Part shown: piece by piece, positions 1 to 9,964 of the stretch
Numbering within the stretch: position 1 is the stretch's first letter
How the letters are laid out: each line of letters begins with the position of its first letter
From: Bromus sterilis
Lineage: Eukaryota; Streptophyta; Magnoliopsida; Poales; Poaceae
Assembly: GCA_950022295.1 (NCBI GenBank)
Contig: OX465599.1
Span: forward strand, 1,922,001-1,986,000
Direction: 5' to 3'
Length of the DNA: 64,000 nt
The notes under the pieces: model-generated
Database searches by the model: none
What the model was told of the DNA's origin: nothing
What the model saw: the letters and a program-made list of their open reading frames with translations, nothing else
Program-made: the position numbers and the translations under genes

Positions 1-1194
1 GATTTTCACAATTGACGAACCCCAGGGTGCATTTACGTGACGGTCATCAGTCCTCGCACTTTTGGCCGATTCTGGCCTGTTTCATGGGCTATTAATCACC
101 GTTACATGGGCTATTAATCACCGTTTTGGGTCCCCGGAGTGATTTCCACCATTGACGAACCCCAGGGTGCATTTACGTGCCGGCCATCAACACTCGCAGT
201 TTTGGCCGATTCTGGCCTGTTTCATGGGCTATTAATCACCGTTACATGGGCTATTAATCACCGTTTTGGGTCCCCGGAGTGATTTCCACCATTGACGAAC
301 CCCAGGGTGCATTTACGTGTCGGTCATCAACACTCGCAGTTTTGGCCGATTCTGGGTTGTTTCATGGGCTATTAATCACCGTTTTGGGTCCCCAGAGTGA
401 TTTTCACAATTGACGAACCCCAGGGTGCATTTACGTGACGGTCATCAGTCCTCGCACTTTTGGCCGATTCTGGCCTGTTTCATGGGCTATTAATCACCGT
501 TACATGGGCTATTAATCACCGTTACATGGGCTATTAATCACCGTTTTGGGTCCCCGGAGTGATTTCCACGATTGACGAACCCCAGGGTGCATTTACGTGC
601 CGGTCATCAACACTCGCAGTTTTGGCCGATTCTGGCCTGTTTCATGGGCTATTAATCACCGTTACATGGGCTATTAATCACCGTTTTGGGTCCCCGGAGT
701 GATTTCCACCATTGACGAACCCCAGGGTGCATTTACGTGTCGGTCATCAACACTCGCAGTTTTGGCCGATTCTGGGTTGTTTCATGGGCTATTAATCACC
801 GTTTTGGGTCCCCGGAGTGATTTTCACAATTGACGAACCCCAGGGTGCATTTACGTGACGGTCATCAGTCCTCGCACTTTTGGCCGATTCTGGCCAGTTT
901 CATGGGCTATTAATCACCGTTACATGGGCTATTAATCACCGTTTTGGGTCCCCGGAGTGATTTCCACGATTGACGAACCCCTGGGTGCATTTACGTGCCG
1001 GTCATCAACACTCGCAGTTTTGGCCGATTCTGGCCTGTTTCATGGGCTATTAATCACCGTTTTGGGTCCCCGGAGTGATTTCCACCATTGACGAACCCCA
1101 GGGTGCATTTACGTGCCGGTCATCAGTCCTCGCACTTTTGGCCGATTCAGGCCTGTTTCATGGGCTATTAATCACCGTTTTGGGTCCCCGGAGT
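1..1194 (+). repeat. Mosaic block, 9 monomers
   Basis: Monomer starts and classes: 1 A(140), 141 B(140), 281 C, 399 A(162), 561 Bg(140), 701 C, 819 A(140), 959 Bg, 1077 D. The order A-B-C-A162-Bg matches the start of the 818-bp hexamer found from 8587 on, but here Bg has the doubled module and is followed by C, not B1. Private changes include cggccatc at 141, gccagtttc at 819 and ccctggg at 959. Confidence 0.93.
399..560 (+). repeat. Exemplar 162-bp monomer with tripled 22-bp module
   Basis: A class A monomer with three successive 22-bp modules. Further 162-bp A units start at 4784, 8985, 9803, 11771, 13739, 14557, 17557, 18375, 19429, 22126, 22944 and 26700. Nearly all of them follow a class C monomer ending cccagagt, so this is an inherited neighbour pair and not repeated independent expansion. 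The exception is a 162-bp class H unit at 62393. Confidence 0.95.
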
Positions 1195-2108
1195 GATTTC
1201 CACCATTGACGAACCCCAGGGTGCATTTACGTGCCGGTCATCAACACTCACAGTTTTGGCCGATTCGGGGTTGTTTCATGGGCTATTAATCACCGTTTTG
1301 GGTCCCCGGAGTGATTTTCACAATTGACGAACCCTAGGGTGCATTTACGTAACGGTCATCAGTCCTCGCACTTTTGGCCGATTCTGGCCTGTTTCACGTG
1401 CTATTAATCACCGTTACATGGGCTATTAATCACCGTTTTGGGTCCCCGGAGTGATTTCCACCATTGACGAACCCCAGGGTGCATTTATGTGCCGGTCATC
1501 AACACTCGCAATTTTGGCCGATTCTGGCCTATTTCATGGGCTATTAATCACCGTTACATGGGCTATTAATCACCGTTTTGGGTCCCCAGAGTGATTTCCA
1601 CCATTGACGAACCCCAGGGTGCATTTACGTGCCGGTCATCAACACTCATAGTTTTGGCCGATTCTGGGCTGTTTCATGGGCTATTAATCACCGTTTTTGG
1701 TCCCCGAAGTGATTTCCACAATTGACGAACCCCAGGGTGCATTTACGTGACGGTCATCAGTCCTCGCACTTTTGGCCGATTCTGGCCTGTTTCATGGGCT
1801 ATTAATCACCGTTACATGGGCTATTAATCACCGTTTTGGGTCCCCGGAGTGATTTCCACGATTGACGAACCCCAGGTTGCATTTACGTGCCGGTCATCAA
1901 CACTCGCAGTTTTGGCCGATTCTGGCCTGTTTCATGGGCTATTAATCACCGTTACATGGGCTATTAATCACCGTTTTGGGTCCCCGGAGTGATTTCCACG
2001 ATTGACGAACCCCAGGTTGCATTTACGTGCCGGTCATCAGTCCTCGCACTTTTGGCCGATTCAGGCCTGTTTCATGGGCTATTAATCACCGTTTTGGGTC
2101 CCCGGAGT
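1195..2108 (+). repeat. 914-bp heptamer HOR, copy 1
   Basis: Starts: 1195 E, 1313 A1, 1453 F, 1593 G, 1711 H, 1851 I(140), 1991 ID. The same seven-class order follows directly in copy 2. The ID monomer joins an I-type start (cacgattg, ggttgc) to a D-type remainder (catcagtcc, gattcagg), which suggests a crossover product. Confidence 0.93.
1331..1340. repeat. 10-bp perfect palindrome in class A1 (example)
   Basis: The A1, A2, L and Lg monomers read accctagggt where the consensus reads accccagggt. The single C-to-T change turns an imperfect dyad into a perfect 10-bp palindrome. It is present in dozens of units across the array; this is the first A1 example. Whether any protein binds it is unknown. 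Confidence 0.9.
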
Positions 2109-3000
2109 GATTTCCACCATTGACGAACCCCAGGGTGCATTTACGTGCCGGTCATCAACACTCACAGTTTTGGCCGATTCGGGGTTGTTTCATGGGCTAT
2201 TAATCACCGTTTTGGGTCCCCGGAGTGATTTTCACAATTGACGAACCCTAGGGTGCATTTACGTAACGGTCATCAGTCCTCGCACTTTTGGCCGATTCTG
2301 GCCTGTTTCATGTGCTATTAATCACCGTTACATGGGCTATTAATCACCGTTTTGGGTCCCCGGAGTGATTTCCACCATTGACGAACCCCAGGGTGCATTT
2401 ATGTGCCGGTCATCAACACTCGCAATTTTGGCCGATTCTGGCCTATTTCATGGGCTATTAATCACCGTTACATGGGCTATTAATCACCGTTTTGGGTCCC
2501 CGGAGTGATTTCCACCATTGACGAACCCCAGGGTGCATTTACGTGCCGGTCATCAACACTCATAGTTTTGGCCGATTCTGGGCTGTTTCATGGGCTATTA
2601 ATCACCGTTTTTGGTCCCCGAAGTGATTTCCACAATTGACGAACCCCAGGGTGCATTTACGTGACGGTCATCAGTCCTCGCACTTTTGGCCGATTCTGGC
2701 CTGTTTCATGGGCTATTAATCACCGTTACATGGGCTATTAATCACCGTTTTGGGTCCCCGGAGTGATTTCCACGATTGACGAACCCCAGGTTGCATTTAC
2801 GTGCCGGTCATCAACACTCGCAGTTTTGGCCTATTCTGGCCTGTTTCATGGGCTATTAATCACCGTTTTGGGTCCCAGGAGTGATTTCCACCATTGACAA
2901 ACCCCAGGGTGCATTTACGTGCCGGTCATCAGTCCTCGCACTTTTGGCCGATTCAGGCCTGTTTCATGGGCTATTAATCACCGTTTTGGGTCCCCGGAGT
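2109..3000 (+). repeat. 892-bp heptamer HOR, copy 2
   Basis: Starts: 2109 E, 2227 A1, 2367 F, 2507 G, 2625 H, 2765 I(118), 2883 D. It is 22 bp shorter than copy 1 because its I monomer carries a single 22-bp module. The I monomer has cctattctgg and ends gtcccagg, and D has gacaaacc. These rare markers recur together near 5816-6051. Confidence 0.93.
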
Positions 3001-5063
3001 GATTTCCACCATTGACGAACCCCAGGGTGCATTTACGTGTCGGTCATCAACACTCACAGTTTTGGCCGATTCGGGGTTGTTTCATGGGCTATTAATCACC
3101 GTTTTGGGTCCCCGGAGTGATTTTCACAATTGACGAACCCTAGGGTGCATTTACGTAACGGTCATCAGTCCTCGCACTTTTGGCCGATTCTGGCCTGTTT
3201 CATGGGCTATTAATCACCGTTACATGGGCTATTAATCACCGTTTTGGGTCCCCGGAGTGATTTCCACCATTGACGAACCCCAGGGTGCATTTATGTGCCG
3301 GTCATCAACACTCGCAGTTTTGGCCGATTCTGGCCTGTTTCATGGGCTATTAATCACCGTTTTGGGTCCCCGGAGTGATTTCCACCATTGACGAACCCCA
3401 GGGTGCATTTATGTGCTGGTCATCAACACTCGCAGTTTTGGCAGATTCTGGGTTGTTTCATGGGCTATTAATCACCGTTTTGGGTCCCAGGAGTGATTTC
3501 CACCATTGACAAACCCCAGGGTGCATTTACGTGCCGGTCATCACTCCTCGCACTTTTGGCCGATTCAGGCCTGTTTCATGGGCTATTAATCACCGTTTTG
3601 GGTCCCCGGAGTGATTTCCACCATTGACGAACGCCAGGGTGCATTTACGTGTCGGTCATCAACACTCACAGTTTTGGCCGATTCGGGGTTGTTTCATGGG
3701 CTATTAATCACCGTTTTGGGTCCCCGGAGTGATTTTCACAATTGACGAACCCTAGGGTGCATTTACGTAACGGTCATCAGTCCTCGCACTTTTGGCCGAT
3801 TCTGGCCTGTTTCATGGGCTATTAATCACCGTTACATGGGCTATTAATCACCGTTTTGGGTCCCCGGAGTGATTTCCACCATTGACGAACCCCAGGGTGC
3901 ATTTACGTGCCGGTCATCAACACTCGCAGTTTTGGCCGATTCTGGCCTGTTTCATGGGCTATTAATCACCGTTTTGGGTCCCCGGAGTGACTTCCACCAT
4001 TGACGAACCCCAGGGTGCATTTACGTGCTGGCCATCAACACTCGCAGTTTTGGCAGATTCTGGGTTGTTTCATGGGCTATTAATCACCGTTTTGGGTCTT
4101 CGAAGTGATTTTCACAATTGACGAACCCTAGGGTGCATTTACGTAACGGTCATCAGTCCTCGCACTTTTGGCCGATTCTGGCCTGTTTCATGGGCTATTA
4201 ATCACCGTTACATGGGCTATTAATCACCGTTTTCGGTCCCTGGAGTGATTTCCACCATTGACGAACCCCAGGGTGCATTTACGTGCCGGTCATCAACACT
4301 CGCAGTTTTGGCCGATTCTGGCCTGTTTCATGGGCTATTAATCACCGTTACATGGGCTATTAATCACCGTTTTGGGTCCCCCGAGTGATTTCCACCATTG
4401 ACGAACCCCAGGGTGCATTTACGTGCCGGTCATCAACACTCGCAATTTTGGCCGATTCTGGCCTGTTTCATGGGTTATTAATCATAGTTACATGGGCTAT
4501 TAATCACCGTTTTGGATCCCCGGAGTGATTTCCACCATTGATGAACCCAGGGTGCATTTACATGCCGGTCATCAACACTCGCAGTTTTGGCCGATTCTGG
4601 CCTGTTTCATGGGCTATTAATCACGGTTACATGGGCTATTAATCACCGTTTTGGGTCCCCGGAGTGATTTCCACCATTGACGAACCCCAGGGTGCATTTA
4701 CGTGTCGGTCATCAACACTCGCAGTTTTGGCCGATTCTGGGTTGTTTCATGGGCTATTAATCACCGTTTTGGGTCCCCGGAGTGATTTTCACAATTGACG
4801 AACCCCAGGGTGCATTTACGTGACGGTCATCAGTCCTCGCACTTTTGGCCGATTCTGGCCTGTTTCATGGGCTATTAATCACCGTTACATGGGCTATTAA
4901 TCACCGTTACATGGGCTATTAATCACCGTTTTGGGTCCCCGGAGTCATTTCCACGATTGACGAACCCCAGGGTGCATTTACGTGCCGGTCATCAACACTC
5001 GCAGTTTTGGCCGATTCTGGCCTGTTTCATGGGCTATTAATCACCGTTTTGGGTCCCCGGAGT
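3001..5063 (+). repeat. Mosaic block, 16 monomers
   Basis: Starts: 3001 E, 3119 A1, 3259 B1, 3377 J, 3495 D, 3613 E, 3731 A1, 3871 B, 3989 J, 4107 A1, 4247 B(140), 4387 F1, 4527 K(139), 4666 C, 4784 A(162), 4946 Bg. The run E-A1-B-J occurs twice, at 3001 (612 bp to the next E) and at 3613. F1 followed by K is the first example of a pair that recurs over 59 kb. The Bg unit at 4946 begins with c instead of g. Confidence 0.92.
3871..3988 (+). repeat. Reference 118-bp monomer (class B)
   Basis: This unit matches the consensus I derived by eye and serves as numbering reference. It starts gatttccacc and ends cccggagt. It has 62 G or C bases of 118, and CpGs at monomer positions 16, 36, 41, 55, 67, 100 and 113. 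One 22-bp module lies at positions 82-103. The motif attgacgaac at 11-20 carries a TGA that interrupts one reading frame in nearly every monomer. 118 is not a multiple of three, so reading frame shifts from one unit to the next. Confidence 0.97.
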
Positions 5064-6942
5064 GATTTCCACCATTGACGAACCCCAGGGTGCATTTACG
5101 TGCCGGTCATCAGTCCTCGCACTTTTGGCCGATTCAGGCCTGTTTCATGTGCTATTAATCACCGTTTTGGGTCCCCGGAGTGATTTCCACCATTGACGAA
5201 CCCTAGGGTGCATTTACGTGCCGGTCATCAACACTCACAGTTTTGGCCGATTCGGGGTTGTTTCATGGGCTATTAATCACCGTTTTGGGTCCCCGGAGTG
5301 ATTTTCACAATTGACGAACCCTAGGGTGCATTTACGTAACGGTCATCAGTCCTCGCACTTTTGGCCGATTCTGGCCTGTTTCATGTGCTATTAATCACCG
5401 TTACATGGGCTATTAATCACCGTTTTGGGTCCCCGGAGTGATTTCCACCATTGGCGAACCCCAGGGTGCATTTATGTGCCGGTCATCAACACTCGCAATT
5501 TTGGCCGATTCTGGCCTATTTCATGGGCTATTAATCACCGTTTTGGGTCCCCGGAGTGATTTCCACCATTGACGAACCCCAGGGTGCATTTACGTGCCGG
5601 TCATCAACACTCATAGTTTTGGCCGATTCTGGGCTGTTTCATGGGCTATTAATCACCGTTTTTGGTCCCCGAAGTGATTTCCACAATTGACGAACCCCAG
5701 GGTGCATTTACGTGACGGTCATCAGTCCTCGCACTTTTGGCCGATTCTGGCCTGTTTCATGGGCTATTAATCACCGTTACATGGGCTATTAATCACCGTT
5801 TTGGGTCCCCGGAGTGATTTCCACGATTGACGAACCCCAGGTTGCATTTACGTGCCGGTCATCAACACTCGCAGTTTTGGCCTATTCTGGCCTGTTTCAT
5901 GGGCTATTAATCACAGTTTTGGGTCCCAGGAGTGATTTCCACCATTGACAAACCCCAGGGTGCATTTACGTGCCGGTCATCAGTCCTCGCACTTTTGGCC
6001 GATTCAGGCCTGTTTCATGGGCTATTAATCACCGTTTTGGGTCCCCGGAGTGATTTCCACCATTGACGAACCCCAGGGTGCATTTACGTGTCGGTCATCA
6101 ACACTCACAGTTTTGGCCGATTCGGGGTTGTTTCATGGGCTATTAATCACCGTTTTGGGTCCCCGGAGTGATTTTCACAATTGACGAACCCTAGGGTGCA
6201 TTTACGTAACGGTCATCAGTCCTCGCACTTTTGGCCGATTCTGGCCTGTTTCATGGGCTATTAATCACCGTTACATGGGCTATTAATCACCGTTTTGGGT
6301 CCCCGGAGTGATTTCCACCATTGACGAACCCCAGGGTGCATTTATGTGCCGGTCATCAACACTCGCAGTTTTGGCCGATTCTGGCCTGTTTCATGGGCTA
6401 TTAATCACCGTTTTGGGTCCCCGGAGTAATTTCCACCATTGACGAACCCCAGGGTGCATTTATGTGCTGGTCATCAACACTCGCAGTTTTGGCAGATTCT
6501 GGGTTGTTTCATGGGCTATTAATCACCGTTTTGGATCCCCGGAGTGATTTCCACCATTGACGAACCCAGGGTGCATTTACATGCCGGTCATCAACACTCG
6601 CAATTTTGGCCGATTCTGGCCTGTTTCATGGGCTATTAATCACCGTTACATGGGCTATTAATCACCGTTTTGGGTCCCCGGAGTGATTTTCACAATTGAC
6701 GAACCCCAGGGTGCATTTACGTGACGGTCATCAGTCCTCGCACTTTTGGCCGATTCTGGCCTGTTTCATGGGCTATTAATCACCGTTACATGGGCTATTA
6801 ATCACCGTTTTGGGTCCCCGGAGTGATTTCCACCATTGACGAACCCCAGGGTGCATTTACGTGTCGGTCATCAACACTCGCAGTTTTGGCCGATTCTGGG
6901 TTGTTTCATGGGCTATTAATCACCGTTTTGGGTCCCCGGAGT
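5064..6942 (+). repeat. Mosaic block, 15 monomers, with a dispersed duplication
   Basis: Starts: 5064 D, 5182 E, 5300 A1, 5440 F(118), 5558 G, 5676 H, 5816 I, 5934 D, 6052 E, 6170 A1, 6310 B1, 6428 J, 6546 K(139), 6685 A, 6825 C. From 5182 to 6545 the order and the rare variants match 2109-3494: cctattctgg, gtcccagg, gacaaacc, and gtgtcgg in an E unit. This is a roughly 1.4-1.5 kb duplicated segment about 3.05-3.07 kb away. It lacks one 22-bp module in F. Confidence 0.92.
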
Positions 6943-7436
6943 GATTTTCACAATTGACGAACCCCAGGGTGCATTTACGTGACGGTCATCAGTCCTCGCA
7001 CTTTTGGCCGATTCTGGCCTGTTTCATGGGCTATTAATCACCGTTACATGGGCTATTAATCACCGTTTTGGGTCCCCGGAGTGATTTCCACGATTGACGA
7101 ACCCCAGGGTGCATTTACGTGCCGGTCATCAACACTCGCAGTTTTGGCCGATTCTGGCCTGTTTCATGGGCTATTAATCACCGTTTTGGGTCCTCGGAGT
7201 GATTTCCACCATTGACGAACCCCAGGGTGCATTTACGTGCCGGTCATCAGTCCTCGCACTTTTGGCCGATTCAGGCCTGTTTCATGGGCTATTAATCACC
7301 GTTTTGGGTCCCCGGAGTGATTTCCACCATTGACGAACCCCAGGGTGCATTTACGTGTCGGTCATCAACACTCGCAGTTTTGGCCGATTCTGGGTTGTTT
7401 CATGGGCTATTAATCACCGTTTTGGGTCCCCGGAGT
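6943..7436 (+). repeat. 494-bp tetramer HOR, copy 1
   Basis: Starts: 6943 A(140), 7083 Bg, 7201 D, 7319 C. The tetramer repeats directly at 7437. I see one difference, gtcctcgg at the end of Bg in this copy. Confidence 0.94.
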
Positions 7437-7930
7437 GATTTTCACAATTGACGAACCCCAGGGTGCATTTACGTGACGGTCATCAGTCCTCGCACTTTTG
7501 GCCGATTCTGGCCTGTTTCATGGGCTATTAATCACCGTTACATGGGCTATTAATCACCGTTTTGGGTCCCCGGAGTGATTTCCACGATTGACGAACCCCA
7601 GGGTGCATTTACGTGCCGGTCATCAACACTCGCAGTTTTGGCCGATTCTGGCCTGTTTCATGGGCTATTAATCACCGTTTTGGGTCCCCGGAGTGATTTC
7701 CACCATTGACGAACCCCAGGGTGCATTTACGTGCCGGTCATCAGTCCTCGCACTTTTGGCCGATTCAGGCCTGTTTCATGGGCTATTAATCACCGTTTTG
7801 GGTCCCCGGAGTGATTTCCACCATTGACGAACCCCAGGGTGCATTTACGTGTCGGTCATCAACACTCGCAGTTTTGGCCGATTCTGGGTTGTTTCATGGG
7901 CTATTAATCACCGTTTTGGGTCCCCGGAGT
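7437..7930 (+). repeat. 494-bp tetramer HOR, copy 2
   Basis: Starts: 7437 A(140), 7577 Bg, 7695 D, 7813 C. Same order and length as copy 1. It is followed by a shorter dimer that uses the same first two classes. Confidence 0.94.
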
Positions 7931-7934
7931 GATT
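7906..7934 (+). repeat. Inverted repeat spanning the monomer junction (example)
   Basis: The arms aatcac (7906-7911) and gtgatt (7929-7934) are perfect 6-bp reverse complements separated by 17 bases, which contain a smaller gggtccc dyad. The right arm crosses into the next monomer. The left arm lies in the 22-bp module, so 140-bp and 162-bp units carry two or three left arms for one right arm. Formation of a hairpin is inference. Confidence 0.6.
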
Positions 7935-8586
7935 TTCACAATTGACGAACCCCAGGGTGCATTTACGTGACGGTCATCAGTCCTCGCACTTTTGGCCGAT
8001 TCTGGCCTGTTTCATGGGCTATTAATCACCGTTACATGGGCTATTAATCACCGTTTTGGGTCCCCGGAGTGATTTCCACGATTGACGAACCCCAGGGTGC
8101 ATTTACGTGCCGGTCATCAACACTCGCAGTTTTGGCCGATTCTGGCCTGTTTCATGGGCTATTAATCACCGTTTTGGGTCCCCGGAGTGATTTTCACAAT
8201 TGACGAACCCCAGGGTGCATTTACGTGACGGTCATCAGTCCTCGCACTTTTGGCCGATTCTGGCCTGTTTCATGGGCTATTAATCACCGTTACATGGGCT
8301 ATTAATCACCGTTTTGGGTCCCCGGAGTGATTTCCACGATTGACGAACCCCAGGGTGCATTTACGTGCCGGTCATCAACACTCGCAGTTTTGGCCGATTC
8401 TGGCCTGTTTCATGGGCTATTAATCACCGTTTTGGGTCCCCGGAGTGATTTTCACAATTGACGAACCCCAGGGTGCATTTACGTGACGGTCATCAGTCCT
8501 CGCACTTTTGGCCGATTCTGGCCTGTTTCATGGGCTATTAATCACCGTTACATGGGCTATTAATCACCGTTTTGGGTCCCCTGAGT
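7931..8586 (+). repeat. 258-bp A-Bg dimer, two copies plus a lone A
   Basis: Starts: 7931 A, 8071 Bg, 8189 A, 8329 Bg, 8447 A. The A-Bg pair (140 + 118 = 258 bp) is tandemly repeated. A third A ends ccctgag and is followed by another A at 8587, so two A units sit side by side. This adjacency looks like a recombination junction between the dimer and the 818-bp hexamer. Confidence 0.93.
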
Positions 8587-9964
8587 GATTTTCACAATTG
8601 ACGAACCCCAGGGTGCATTTACGTGACGGTCATCAGTCCTCGCACTTTTGGCCGATTCTGGCCTGTTTCATGGGCTATTAATCACCGTTACATGGGCTAT
8701 TAATCACCGTTTTGGGTCCCCGGAGTGATTTCCACCATTGACGAACCCCAGGGTGCATTTACGTGCCGGTCATCAACACTCGCAGTTTTGGCCGATTCTG
8801 GCCTGTTTCATGGGCTATTAATCACCGTTACATGGGCTATTAATCACCGTTTTGGGTCCCCGGAGTGATTTCCACCATTGACGAACCCCAGGGTGCATTT
8901 ACGTGTCGGTCATCAACACTCGCAGTTTTGGCCGATTCTGGGTTGTTTCATGGGCTATTAATCACCGTTTTGGGTCCCCAGAGTGATTTTCACAATTGAC
9001 GAACCCCAGGGTGCATTTACGTGACGGTCATCAGTCCTCGCACTTTTGGCCGATTCTGGCCTGTTTCATGGGCTATTAATCACCGTTACATGGGCTATTA
9101 ATCACCGTTACATGGGCTATTAATCACCGTTTTGGGTCCCCGGAGTGATTTCCACGATTGACGAACCCCAGGGTGCATTTACGTGCCGGTCATCAACACT
9201 CGCAGTTTTGGCCGATTCTGGCCTGTTTCATGGGCTATTAATCACCGTTTTGGGTCCCCGGAGTGATTTCCACCATTGACGAACCCCAGGGTGCATATAT
9301 GTGCCGGTCATCAACACTCGCAGTTTTGGCCGATTCTGGCCTGTTTCATGGGCTATTAATCACCGTTACATGGGCTATTAATCACCGTTTTGGGTCCCCG
9401 GAGTGATTTTCACAATTGACGAACCCCAGGGTGCATTTACGTGACGGTCATCAGTCCTCGCACTTTTGGCCGATTCTGGCCTGTTTCATGGGCTATTAAT
9501 CACCGTTACATGGGCTATTAATCACCGTTTTGGGTCCCCGGAGTGATTTCCACCATTGACGAACCCCAGGGTGCATTTACGTGCCGGTCATCAACACTCG
9601 CAGTTTTGGCCGATTCTGGCCTGTTTCATGGGCTATTAATCACCGTTACATGGGCTATTAATCACCGTTTTGGGTCCCCGGAGTGATTTCCACCATTGAC
9701 GAACCCCAGGGTGCATTTACGTGTCGGTCATCAACACTCGCAGTTTTGGCCGATTCTGGGTTGTTTCATGGGCTATTAATCACCGTTTTGGGTCCCCAGA
9801 GTGATTTTCACAATTGACGAACCCCAGGGTGCATTTACGTGACGGTCATCAGTCCTCGCACTTTTGGCCGATTCTGGCCTGTTTCATGGGCTATTAATCA
9901 CCGTTACATGGGCTATTAATCACCGTTACATGGGCTATTAATCACCGTTTTGGGTCCCCGGAGT
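8587..9964 (+). repeat. 818-bp hexamer HOR, one full and one partial copy
   Basis: Full copy 8587-9404: A(140), B(140) 8727, C 8867, A(162) 8985, Bg 9147, B1(140) 9265; sum 818 bp. Partial copy 9405-9964: A 9405, B 9545, C 9685, A(162) 9803, after which the array switches to class E. The B1 at 9265 carries gcatatatg in place of gcatttatg, a marker seen again at 15611. Confidence 0.94.
8727..8866 (+). repeat. Exemplar 140-bp monomer with doubled 22-bp module
   Basis: Identical in layout to the 118-bp unit but with two adjacent 22-bp modules, at 8808-8829 and 8830-8851. The two modules differ only in their first base (tcatgggc versus acatgggc). The surrounding gtt gives short direct repeats at the module edges, which would favour slippage or unequal exchange. 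Most A, A1, A2, H and O monomers and many B monomers are of this length. Confidence 0.97.

Noticed and set aside
1331..1340. Telomere-like sequence (accctagggt contains ccctag)
   Set aside because: It is a single base variant of accccagggt and is not tandemly repeated as a short telomeric motif.
8808..8873. Target-site duplication or transposon end suggested by the 22-bp direct repeats
   Set aside because: The repeated modules are immediately adjacent with nothing between them, and copy number varies from one to three at the same place, which fits slippage or unequal exchange.
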